Shown here: positions 1-8,561 of the stretch, one piece after another
How positions within the stretch are numbered: position 1 is the stretch's first letter
How the letters are laid out: each line of letters opens with the position of its first letter
Source: Prorocentrum cordatum
Taxonomy: Eukaryota > Sar > Dinophyceae > Prorocentrales > Prorocentraceae
NCBI GenBank assembly: GCA_963575745.1
Contig: CAUYUJ010017894.1
Location: 1 to 64,000 of the forward strand
Length of the DNA stretch: 64,000 nucleotides
Direction: 5' to 3'
The notes under the pieces: generated by a model
The model's database searches: none
What the model saw: the letters and a program-made list of their open reading frames with translations, nothing else
What the model was told of the DNA's origin: nothing
Position numbers and translations under genes: made by a program

Positions 1-1565
1 ATGCGCATGCGCTCCTGGGTGGCGACAGCCAGGTTGAGGCCGCTCGCTGTCGCATCGTCGATGGGGCGTACTTTGTAGGAGGTGGCGGTGCGGCTCTGGA
101 CGCGGGGGAAGCGGCGCGTCGGTAGCCAGCGGGCGAAGGGCACTGTGGAGTTGACGCGCCCGGCGGCGTCGAGCCACACCTCCCACGGGCCGTCCAGCTT
201 GCCAGCTGCGCATTCCTCCTGTGTGACCCGGAGCACTTCAGCCATGTCCGGTTCGCGCTTGGAATTCTGGAGCATCTCCAGTAGCATGGAGTCTCTGGAA
301 TCGAGCGCATGCTCGAGCGCGCGGTCCAGCGCAGCGGCGTCTGGCAGGTCGGTGCTCTCCACGTTCTCGAACAGCTGCGTGTCGGGCAGGACGCCTCGCA
401 TCCGAAATCCCGACATTATGTCGGCAATGACATCGGTGTCCTCGTGCCCCGATGCCAGAAGTAGCTCCCGGTGTAGCGGCCCGTTGTATTCTGGCGGTAG
501 CACGTCGCGGACGTGGGAGGATAGGCCCGCACGCCAGGCACGCGTGGCGTCCGCAAGCGAGGCCTGGACGCGTTTCCAGTAATGTACCTGCCCGATGACC
601 CACTGCTCGTAGTCCGGGCAATCGCGCGCCCAGAGCAGCGCGCTGCGGATGGGGGCCGCCAGGGGTGCGGTCGGCGGTTCCGCCCACGCGGCCGATGGTT
701 GGCCGTTCGCATGGTCCCACGCCTGGTCGATGTGCTGGACCGGCGTGATGGTGCGCTGCACTTGCGTGGCTGCTTTGCCGCACTGGCGGGTCGCGCCGAG
801 GTGCCGGGCCGGTGCCGCTGCGGCGTCCCCGTACCAGGGGATGGTGTCTGGGTGCACAGGCCCCGGGCGACGCGGGATGCGGGGCGGCGGGGCAAAGGGT
901 GCCTGCTGGGCATGGTCGACGCCCTCGAACTCCTGCTCGGTCACCGGATCGCGGAGCCTGGCGGCGTGTTCGACCACGGTGATTCCGCACCCGGCGGGGC
1001 ATGCTTGTGGTGGAGCCCGGGCGGCGTGGGGTGGCGGTGCGGCGGCGGGCACGCGCTGAGGGCCACGCGTGCCAGGCGCGGTCGCGGGGTGCGCGTCGTC
1101 GCCGCGGCCTGGCGGAGGTACCAGGGGCGGGGTGCGCGACCTTCCCCCGGGCGGCTGCCTGCGAGGGCCGTGCTGGCGAGGGCTGGGATTGCTGGTGCGG
1201 CTGGCGCGGCCGTCGTGGGCACGCGCGCCGCCTGAGAACTCACCGCGTGGGCTGAGCTGGCTGCGCTGCCGGCTGCGGTCCGGCTGTGGGCGCGGGGAAT
1301 GCGAGAGGCGGGGCGGGCGTCTGTGCCGGCGCCGCGGTGGCGAGGTATTAGGGGCGCCCGAAGCCCGCGTGGGCGCCAAGGTCAGGCTAAGCGGTGGCGT
1401 GGTGTCAGGGGCGCCCGAAGCCCGCGTGGGCGCCCGGTCCAGGGTAAGCGGTGGCGTGGTATTAGGGGCGCCCGAAGCCCGCGTGGGCGCCCAGTCCAGG
1501 CTAGACAGGGGACCGCTCTGCGCGTCGGCGGCCTGGAAGTCCGCTTCCGCGCTTGCGGGGGCTAG
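1..1565 (-). CDS. Retroelement pol frame, N-terminal reverse transcriptase region (partial, continues beyond the left edge)
   Basis: This minus-strand frame follows the TGA that ends the gag-like gene (TCA on plus at 1566-1568) in the same reading frame; I found no stop codon from there to position 1. The first part is Pro/Ser/Arg-rich and contains a 19-residue tandem repeat with core APTRASGAP. From about 660 downward it becomes ordinary globular sequence, with a stretch reading DGPWEVWLDAAG (near 210-180) and KVRPIDDATASGLN (near 77-35). The KxRPIDD..S..N block resembles the N-terminal fingers region of reverse transcriptases in DIRS-like and other dinoflagellate retroelements. The YxDD-type catalytic motif would lie beyond the window. 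There is no own ATG requirement if expression is by stop readthrough or frame-linked translation. Assignment as RT is by motif only. Confidence 0.72.
1331..1505 (-). repeat. 57-bp tandem repeat, three copies, inside the pol frame
   Basis: Copies begin at 1351, 1408 and 1465 (plus coordinates), exactly 57 bp apart, each opening with GGGGCGCCCGAAGCCCGCGT. A partial copy precedes the first. Because 57 is a multiple of three, the repeat is neutral for the pol frame and encodes three 19-residue units sharing APTRASGAP. It lies in the Pro-rich linker between the gag stop and the RT region. Confidence 0.9.
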
Positions 1566-2786
1566 TCAAGCGTGGCGGAACCAGCACGCGTCGCCATGCT
1601 TGCAAGTCTTCCCGTTGCTGAAGTGCCAGCACAGGTCGCCCTTGGGGGCGCGCCGGGCGGGCTCTGCGGGTGGCGTGGCCTTGCCCTTGCTCTTGCCCTT
1701 GCCTTTGCCCTTGGGGGGCTGGGCCGGGGCGCTTGGGTAGCCGGCTGCGGCGGCGGCCCGCTCGCGGCGCTCGCCGCGGGTGAGGCGGGGGCGCTTCGGG
1801 AGGCTTTCGCCACTGCCGTCGAGGGGAGCGCCTGTGGCGATGGCTGGGCCGGGGCCGGAGTGGCCGGCTTGGCGCGGCGCGAGCGCGAGCCGGCCGTCCA
1901 GCTCGTCGGCGTCCGCTGGCAGGGAACTGCGGACGGTGGCGTCCAGCTGGTCGGCGTTCCGGCTTGCTTTTGCCCACTGGCTCTGGAAGAGGCACAGCGC
2001 GTGCTGCACCTCCGTGAGCGTCATGGGGCGGTAGCCGGGCATGGGCTGCCTGGAGCGCCGGACGCGGCTCCAGAACCGCTCGTGGAAGGTCACCAGGCAG
2101 TCGATGTCTTTGACCCAGCCGCAAAGGAAGAGCAGGTTCTCGATGAGGTAGCACGCCTCCTCGAGCTCGACGAGGCCGCCGGCCGGCGCCTCGGAGATTG
2201 CGGGCATGCGCCAGGCGAGGACTCCGCCGACGCCGGGTTTGAGCTCGGCCGCGGCGGGCCGGGCGCGGGCTGCTGCGTCGGACTGGACCTTAGTGGCCGC
2301 GACAGCTTCGAACTCCTGGTTGACTCGGCGGAGGCGTTCCCACCGGCCCCACATCCGCATGGACGGGATGCGGCCAGAGTCCACTTCGCAGCGCCGCGCC
2401 GTGTTTAGCGCCTGGAGTCGCTGCTTGCGGTACTCCGGGCTGAGCTCGTAGTTCTCCTCCGCGGTCGGGTCGCGCGCTTCGACCGGCGTGGCCTCGGGAG
2501 CGCTGCCCGCGGTGGCGTCTTTCTCGCAGTGCTTGTAGCACTTCTCGTAGAATTGGCGGACCTTGGCATAAGCCCCGGTGCCGGGCTTGACGCTGTCGCA
2601 GGCGGCTGCGATGGCCTCCAGGAACGCGACGTCCACGGTCTTGGTGACGGTGGCGCCGTTCTCGCCCTTGAGGAACTGCGGCGAGACGCTGTCCACGACC
2701 AGCGCGGCGTCGTCCAGCCCCTGCGCGGTGAGGTGTTCGCGGACCTGCAGAGGCAGTGCCGCGACCCAGTCGCCGAACGCGGCCAT
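1566..2786 (-). CDS. Retroelement gag-like protein with C-terminal CCCH zinc finger
   Basis: The 406-residue product starts at the ATG at 2786 (reading MAAFGDWVAALPLQ). The frame is open upstream to an ATG at 3386, but those 200 extra residues are Pro/Arg-rich and look like untranslated GC-rich sequence. The middle is helical and charged, with GRWERLRRVNQEFEAV and RPMTLTEVQHALCLFQSQW. A basic linker with KGKGKGKSKGK precedes a C-terminal CCCH finger of spacing C-x8-C-x5-C-x3-H (CWHFSNGKTCKHGDACWFRH), ending two residues before the TGA. Basic linker plus small zinc finger is what a nucleocapsid-like gag end looks like, and the next open frame downstream, in phase, is pol. A cellular CCCH RNA-binding protein is the alternative, but the pol continuation argues for a retroelement. 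Confidence 0.68.
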   Translation of the reverse strand: MAAFGDWVAALPLQVREHLTAQGLDDAALVVDSVSPQFLKGENGATVTKTVDVAFLEAIAAACDSVKPGTGAYAKVRQFYEKCYKHCEKDATAGSAPEATPVEARDPTAEENYELSPEYRKQRLQALNTARRCEVDSGRIPSMRMWGRWERLRRVNQEFEAVAATKVQSDAAARARPAAAELKPGVGGVLAWRMPAISEAPAGGLVELEEACYLIENLLFLCGWVKDIDCLVTFHERFWSRVRRSRQPMPGYRPMTLTEVQHALCLFQSQWAKASRNADQLDATVRSSLPADADELDGRLALAPRQAGHSGPGPAIATGAPLDGSGESLPKRPRLTRGERRERAAAAAGYPSAPAQPPKGKGKGKSKGKATPPAEPARRAPKGDLCWHFSNGKTCKHGDACWFRHA

Positions 2787-3778
2787 GACGCTGCCCGGCG
2801 GCGGCGGCGGCGGGGCGGGGGGCGAGGGCGCAAGCAGCTCCAGGGAGGCGCGGCTGCGGGCGGGATCGCAAGAAAGCACACAGGCACCGCGCCGCCGACC
2901 AACCCCCGGAGCCCAGGACCAGGAGGCCGCCGTGGGCCGACAAGCCCCGAACGGGCAGGGCCCAACCAGGGCCGCAGGACCGGCAGAACGGCGGCGCAGT
3001 GACTGGGTGGCCGAGGCCGCGCATCGCAGGTTGGCTCGGGCAGGCAACGCCCCCCCCGCGCAAGCCACCCCCAGGGGGAGGGGAAACAGGGGGGGAGAGG
3101 GCACACCGCCCAGGCAGAAGCCCCGGCTGCACACGGCGGGACATTGCCTGCCCGCCCCTGCGAAGCTCCTTCCCGAACCCACGACGCGGGGGGGGGGGGG
3201 GCGGCGCCAGCGCAGCGATCGGCCCCGCCCGGGGTTGCGCCTGCGCCCGCCGCCAGACGGCGGACCGCCCAGCGGACCGCCCGCTGGCGCGCGCGGGCGC
3301 GCGCCCCGCGGTGGGGCCGAGCGCGACGGCGGCATTCCGAATCTGTTCCCCCCAGCCATTCCCGCTTGCTTTGTATGTCTTTCCATTAAATCTCCTTCCC
3401 GGAGTCGCTGCCAGGAGGAGGGGGGATTTTCGCCCGCAACCCCCGGCCACTTGGCGTCAGCGCACGCGCACGCCCGAGGGGAGCTGCCCGGCAGCCCACC
3501 CCGACAGCGCGCGCGGGCGCCACCCAGAGACGGCCAGGGCGTCGGTGAGGAGGGCCCCCTTCCACCCGGCGCGCATACAGGGGAAGCGGGGCCGGCGGTC
3601 TCACTGGACTCGCCACGCCGTTGCAGTTGCTGCCGGCTCTGGCCCGCGCCCCCTCACCTGCAACCGGGGGGGGGGGGGAGGGGGAAGGTGGGCAACCGGC
3701 GGGACCTGAGCTTTTGTAATTCATCGCCGACCAGCTCCCACGCTTGTACGGTCGGCCCACTAGCCCTCGCCCGGGCCC
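2787..3778. other. Interval between the tyrosine recombinase gene and the gag-like gene; no gene recognised
   Basis: About 1 kb of very GC-rich DNA with long G or C homopolymers (for example G runs near 3188-3200 and 3667-3679). Open frames exist on both strands but are Pro/Arg/Gly-rich and typical of GC-rich shadow reading. If the flanking genes belong to separate elements, an element boundary or terminal repeat should lie here; I could not see one. Confidence 0.5.
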
Positions 3779-6085
3779 TCACCTTCGGCTAAGCAAGCGG
3801 GAATTGCAGACCTTGCAGATGACGTACGCGGGGCCCGGCGGCTGCAGGGACCACTTCGCCTGGTTCACCGCGAAATCGCACAGGTTCGTTACGGGCCCGT
3901 TCGGCGTCTCGACGATGAGGCGTTCCATGCGCCGGCGCGAGCGCTGCCGCTCTGCGGGCGGGCAGGGCGGCACTGCGGGGATGGCTGCGTGGTAGTACGC
4001 AACGGACTTGCACAGCCCGGTGGAATCGGCTACGAGGTACCCGAGCTTGCTCACGGGATGCTGCCACCCGCCTAGGTTGTTCGCGGCCGCGCCTGGCGCC
4101 GCAGTGGCGTCTGCGGGCGGTGGCGCGGCGGCGCCCATCGCCAAGGCGCCAGCCGCCTCTGGTTGCTGGGTGCTGTGGGCAGCTTCGTTGGCTGGCGGGC
4201 CGTGGTCTGGGAGGGCGTGCACCTGCGCGGGGGCTGCTGCGCTTGCGGGAACCTGTGCGGCCGCCTGGCTGCGGGCGGGTGTGGGCTGCGGCGCCGGCGC
4301 GGTGCCGGTGCCGGCCTGCCCGTCGGCTGACGCGGCCACGGGTGCGTTGGCTGGTGGGCAGGGTTCGGCGTGCGACGGCGCGGCAGCGGGCGCTGGTGCC
4401 GCGGGCTGGCTGCCAGGTTGGGCGCCATCACGCCACTGCATTCCGGCTGGCGCGTCTGGGTTGAAGTTGCCTCGCACGATGTGTTCGAGCAATGTCCGCA
4501 GCTTGGAGACTGGCGCCGCCAACACCGTGACGTTGTAAGCGCACACGACTCTGCCGACCCCAGCGGAGCGGTGATGCCCCAGCACCTCGAGTTCGCGGTC
4601 GGTGAAGATGCCACTGCTGCCAGCCCACGTGAGGATGGTACGCTTCGCAGAGTGCAGTCCGATGCCCTTGGCCTCTCGTGGTGAGAGGCCTGCCGCTCTG
4701 AGGGCGCGTCGCATGGCTGCTACCCACTCGTCGGGTTCGGCCGCGCCGGGCGTCGCTGCCGCGGAGAGGCGTTGCGGTGAGGGGACCGCGAACTCCGCGT
4801 CCTCTGCAAGGCCAAGTGCTCTGAGGTCTGATGCATAGCCGTGGGCCCAGCCTGAGGGCGGCTGGGAGATGCCTCGCAGGGGGGCGATCCACGGCATGCC
4901 TCCTCGCAGGCGCGTCGCCGTGGCTTCCGTGGCTTTGGTCTTGTATGCCGTGCCGTAGAGGCAGCCCGCGTCCGTGGTGCCTTCCTGTGTCCATTCCCCG
5001 AACTTGTCCCACACCGCATCGTCGTTCCGCAGTGCGGCGAACAGTTTCCGAAGTTCTGTGCGGACAACCACCCTGTAGAGCGGGTTCCGCAAGGTCGTGG
5101 CTGCCCGCTCGAGCCTGCGGACTTGGTCTGCTGTGTAGATGGCGGGCAGCCTGGCGGACGCTGGCGCCTCGCGTGCGTGGGCCAGCGCGAGGTGCTGGAC
5201 GCAGACTTCGCCAGCCGGGAGCGGCGGCGCTAGCCCGGCGGCGCGATTGAGGAATCGCAATGACTGCAGCCGTGCTGCGGGCATGGTGGGGGCGGCCCCC
5301 CCGTCCAGCAAGTCCATGACATACCTTACGAGGAGCTCGACCGTTGCCTCGTGGTCCTGGAAGCTGCCGTGGTCGACCCCGGGGCGCTCCTCTGAGGCCC
5401 AGTCGAGGAACTTTTCGATGTTCGCCACGTGGATGAGGAGCGTGCGGGCCGACCAGCGCCGCAAGACGCGCTCCTGGTGGCGCGGCCCGAGGTCGGGGCC
5501 GAGGCGCTCAGAGAGCTTCCAGGTGCTCCCTCCGACGGTGCGCAGGACCCGGTCCCAGCGCGGCAGGACTCGCTGCAGCAGGTGCTTGCGTTTGTCGGTG
5601 AAGCGGAGGACGAGCGGCCTCAGACAGGAGCCCACTCGCCGCGGATGTCCCGGGCCCCGCCCCTGGTTGGGCGCCGGCCGAGGGCGCCTTCTGGGTGCGG
5701 CCGAGGAGGCGGGGCGGCGTTTGCGCCGGGCGGTCCCAGTGTCGGGGCGGGCTGGCTGGTGGGGGACCAAGCCAGGCGGGGGTGCAGCGTGGGCGGCGGC
5801 CGGGAGGGCGCCCTGGGTTGGCGGCGGCGCAGCGTGCACGGGAGGCGGACCCAGGGCGGGGGCGGGCCGGGCGGGGCTCCCAGCCGGCGGGCCGGTTGGC
5901 CGCCCGCGTTTGTAGAGGGGGTGGGCCCCGGGTGCCGGGCGCGGGCCCAGCGGGTGTTGGCGCGCGGTGCCCCAGCCTGCCCGGGCCACGCGCTGCTGCA
6001 TCGCGTCCGCCGGTCCGGCCTCGCCAACTGCGCCGGCGGCCTCGCCCGGCGGGTGTCGTCCTGGGGCGGCACGAGGCAGGCCCAT
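3779..6085 (-). CDS. Tyrosine recombinase (retroelement-type integrase), SL-tagged copy
   Basis: The 768-residue product starts at the ATG at 6085. The same frame is open to 6352, but the extra codons read through a spliced-leader sequence and satellite DNA, so they are not credible coding. Residues 1-170 are Pro/Ala/Arg-rich. A helical core-binding-like segment (RTLLIHVANIEKFLDWA) lies near residues 205-270. The catalytic domain follows: LHSAKRTILTW near 477 fits box II H-x-x-R with Lys in place of Arg, LGHHRS fits the LGH segment, and CAYNVTVL near 516 supplies the tyrosine nucleophile. Residues about 550-690 are Ala/Pro-rich linker. The C-terminus holds a CxxC (ICKVCNSRLL). An exact DinoSL lies about 110 bp upstream, so this copy probably came back into the genome from a mature mRNA. 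The frame is intact. A domesticated recombinase is possible; a retroelement origin is more likely. Confidence 0.72.
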   Translation of the reverse strand: MGLPRAAPGRHPPGEAAGAVGEAGPADAMQQRVARAGWGTARQHPLGPRPAPGAHPLYKRGRPTGPPAGSPARPAPALGPPPVHAAPPPTQGALPAAAHAAPPPGLVPHQPARPDTGTARRKRRPASSAAPRRRPRPAPNQGRGPGHPRRVGSCLRPLVLRFTDKRKHLLQRVLPRWDRVLRTVGGSTWKLSERLGPDLGPRHQERVLRRWSARTLLIHVANIEKFLDWASEERPGVDHGSFQDHEATVELLVRYVMDLLDGGAAPTMPAARLQSLRFLNRAAGLAPPLPAGEVCVQHLALAHAREAPASARLPAIYTADQVRRLERAATTLRNPLYRVVVRTELRKLFAALRNDDAVWDKFGEWTQEGTTDAGCLYGTAYKTKATEATATRLRGGMPWIAPLRGISQPPSGWAHGYASDLRALGLAEDAEFAVPSPQRLSAAATPGAAEPDEWVAAMRRALRAAGLSPREAKGIGLHSAKRTILTWAGSSGIFTDRELEVLGHHRSAGVGRVVCAYNVTVLAAPVSKLRTLLEHIVRGNFNPDAPAGMQWRDGAQPGSQPAAPAPAAAPSHAEPCPPANAPVAASADGQAGTGTAPAPQPTPARSQAAAQVPASAAAPAQVHALPDHGPPANEAAHSTQQPEAAGALAMGAAAPPPADATAAPGAAANNLGGWQHPVSKLGYLVADSTGLCKSVAYYHAAIPAVPPCPPAERQRSRRRMERLIVETPNGPVTNLCDFAVNQAKWSLQPPGPAYVICKVCNSRLLSRR

Positions 6086-6195
6086 GGCCGCCTGCCGCCG
6101 AAACAAGCAGAAAGCAGAATAACACGCGCTTTCGCCGCGTTCGCAAAGCGCACGTTCCGCGGGGGGGGGGGGGCCGCGGCCTGCGCGCGCTCTCT

Positions 6196-6217
6196 CTTGA
6201 GCCAAAATGGCTACGGC
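6196..6217 (-). other. Relict dinoflagellate spliced leader (exact 22-nt match)
   Basis: Read on the minus strand the 22 bases begin GCCGTAGCCATTTTGG and end CTCAAG, which matches the DinoSL consensus (D CCGTAGCC...CAAG) at every position. The leader is normally added to mRNA by trans-splicing and is not encoded in front of genes, so its genomic presence marks reverse-transcribed mRNA reinserted into DNA. On the 5' side satellite sequence begins within a few bases; on the 3' side about 110 bp of leader lead to the ATG at 6085. Confidence 0.93.
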
Positions 6218-6219
6218 CC

Positions 6220-6335
6220 ACAAGAGGCCCAAAGGCCCCAAGAGGCCCCAAGACAGCACCCAAGAGGCTTCCAAACTGGATCCAAGAGGTTCCCGAGAGG
6301 CCTCCCACGAGATCCCAACGAACTTCCAAGAGGTC
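6220..6335. repeat. CCCAAGAGG-type degenerate satellite, short block
   Basis: Repeated CCCAAGAGGCCCCAAG-like words, the same satellite family that fills 15-23 kb and 53.1-53.7 kb. It ends abruptly at the spliced leader. Confidence 0.8.
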
Positions 6336-6384
6336 TCGTACCCACAACTCAAGCACTGCGGTGGGATAGGCCGACGGCCATTAG

Positions 6385-6532
6385 ATTACCAGTATCATCC
6401 TCAACAGCGGCATCCGCCTTCTCCTCCTCCTCCTCCTCGTCCTCCTCCTCGTCCTCCTCCTCCTCCTCCTCCTCCTCTTCCTCATCCTCCTCCTCCTCAT
6501 CAGCAGCAGCATCACCCCGACAATCACCATTG

Positions 6533-6589
<57 letters not shown>

Positions 6590-7190
6590 GCATCATCAGC
6601 CTCATCATCATCATCAGCATCAGCATCCGCATCAGCATCATCATCAGCATCAGCATCAGCATCATCATCAGCATCATCATCATCAGCATCAGCATCATCA
6701 GCAACAGCATCAACAGCAACATCAGCATGATCAGCATCATCACCATCATCATCGTCGACATCATCAGTAGCATGAGAAACCTCATCCTCAACAACAGCAT
6801 CAACATCACCACCATCATGATCATCGTCATCAGCAGCAGAATCAGCATCATCAGCATCACCAGCACCATAATCAGCATCACCACCATCGTCATCGTCATC
6901 ATCCTCAGCACTCAAATTTGCAACATCCTAATCGTCGCCAGCATCATCACCATCATCAGCATCAACAACATTACCATCATCTGAACCTTAACGTTCCTCA
7001 TATTCATCATCATCCTCAGCATCATCGTCATCCTCAGCATCATTGTCATCGTCGCCATCATGACCGTCAACGTCATCATCACCATCGTCATCAGCATCGT
7101 CGTCATCGTCACCATCGCAATCATCGTCAGCAGCATCACCAATGTCACCAATACCAAAGAGCAAAACGACAACAACAATGGTGGTACGAT
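6385..7190. repeat. CTC tract followed by long CAT/CAG trinucleotide repeat
   Basis: CTC/CCT repeats (about 6417-6500) pass into CAT, CAG and CGT trinucleotides to about 7190. His-rich or Asp/Met-rich open frames on both strands are a consequence of the three-base period. A second block of the same kind lies at 26.2-27.1 kb. Confidence 0.92.
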
Positions 7191-7294
7191 TGATCACCCT
7201 CTTTTGCTCGAATGACACTCAAGCTTTGGACTACAAACCACCGATGCCCGCCATAGTTCGTCTTCGATCGTAACGACTGTGAGGATACATATGT

Positions 7295-7416
7295 ATGAGG
7301 GCAGAGCGTTTTCGTGCAGACACTTCTAAATCATGCGGAGTGCAGCACTGATGAGAAAACGCCTCTCGCGAACGCTTTACAGTTGGCGAAGGCCCCGAAA
7401 GCTTCTCCACAGACCC
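7295..7416 (-). repeat. Split direct repeat B2 (distal 3' copy)
   Basis: 122 bp beginning ATGAGGGCAGAGCG and ending with GCTTCTCCACAGACCC on plus. It pairs with 7561-7682 at equal length. It forms the outer 3' end of the element. Confidence 0.85.
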
Positions 7417-7482
7417 TCTTTGCAAGGTCAGGGACACAAAGGTTGGGTTTGTGCAATAGTCACAAGAAATCTAGGTGGGAAA

Positions 7483-7556
7483 ACTTTGAGCATAAATGGG
7501 CCGCGGTCGCTTCCCAGCTCGCAACTCCCACTCGCTTTCATTCCAGTCAAAGACAG
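7483..7556 (-). repeat. Split direct repeat A2 (internal copy)
   Basis: 74 bp beginning ACTTTGAGCATAAATGGGCC and ending GTCAAAGACAG. It matches 13494-13567 with one T/C difference. Four bases (CGCC) separate it from B1. Confidence 0.92.
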
Positions 7557-7560
7557 CGCC

Positions 7561-7682
7561 ATGAGGGCGGAACGTTTTCGCGCAGACACGTCTATATCAT
7601 GCGGTGTGCAGCACTGATGAGAAAATGCCTCTCGCGAACGCTTTACAGTTGGCATGGGCCCTGAAAGCTTCTCCAGAGACCC
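7561..7682 (-). repeat. Split direct repeat B1
   Basis: 122 bp partner of 7295-7416. The last part of the methyltransferase-like reading frame runs into this repeat, which suggests that the true stop of the ancestral gene lay just upstream of it. Confidence 0.85.
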
Positions 7683-7689
7683 AAGACCA

Positions 7690-8474
7690 CGATGTGCCCC
7701 GAGACCATTTATGCCCTGGAAACGACACACACGGGAGTAACTAAAAAAACGTCCCTGACCTGAGGCACGGGCCCAGTAGCTGGCGTGAAAAATCTCTGTG
7801 CGCTTTTTACAGACGGAGGAGGGGTAAGGCTGGGCAATCAATGTCCAGAACTGTCCGTTCGGGGCTCTACCAGACAGCTCAAGGTGTGGGCGGCCCGTCT
7901 CAGAGCACACACCCCTCCACACACACTTAGAAGGCTCCAAGGATCTCGAAATCTCATCAGGAATACTACACAGCATGAATTTGGCTGCTTTTCTCCACCA
8001 GGTTCCGACTTGGCACAAGTCAGCACGCTGAGTACTTACATGGGGACAGGCGAGCAGCCTCAATACTTCGGGCAAGACCCAGAACATGGAGCTGAGAGGG
8101 TTCTCGACGATGCATGGGATTCCCATTCTCAGGCACAGGCGGAACAACTTAATCGTGAATATAGCCCGTACGTTTCCAATTCTCACCTTCTCATTGTCAG
8201 CGTCGCTGAGGTTGCACAAGCCCCACGGGCACTCGATGGAGCGCAGGAGGGGAAGACAGCCACGACGCGCCCGACTCAGGGATTGATATGGCGTCGCTAT
8301 CATCACCCCTTTGACTCTGCCACATCGAACTCTATTCAGTACTCTTTGTTGATTCTTGGGCACCAACAAGTCATGATCCGGGCCAAGCACAATATCTAAC
8401 TTCGTTGATCGGCCCCCAAACTTCATCACTTCGGCCGAGACGCCGCCACAGCCGGCGTGGAGCGTCCTCGAAAT
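7690..8474 (-). pseudogene. Methyltransferase-like domain downstream of the tyrosine recombinase
   Basis: In the same frame as the catalytic recombinase part (about residues 220-440 counted from 9131) lies a domain with LHAGCGGVSAEVMK (a glycine-rich nucleotide/SAM-loop-like start), IATPYQSLSRARRG, IPCIVENPLSSMFWVLP, DLCQVGTWWRKAAKFML and GVCSETGRPHLELSG. The order resembles a SAM-dependent DNA methyltransferase fold of the C5-cytosine type (PC motif, then ENP). DIRS-class elements often carry a methyltransferase-like domain. Here the expected Pro-Cys reads Pro-Tyr, so catalysis is doubtful in this copy. The family identity is inference. Confidence 0.55.
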
Positions 8475-8561
8475 CCCACCCCGCGGAAGAGCAGGGCCGC
8501 GGGGGCGGGAAGGCCGTCGAGGAGGACGCGGCGCTGGGTTGGCCACGCACCACATCGCCAC

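Noticed and set aside
1572-2408. Plus-strand open frames opposite the gag-like gene
   Set aside because: They are antisense shadows; the minus strand has the CCCH finger and continues into pol.
6086-6352. N-terminal extension of the tyrosine recombinase frame
   Set aside because: It would translate the spliced leader and satellite DNA. The ATG at 6085 lies downstream of the leader and is the better start.
6207-7193. His-rich, Asp-rich and Met-rich open frames
   Set aside because: They arise from the CAT/CAG trinucleotide period on both strands. The same holds at 26.1-27.1 kb.
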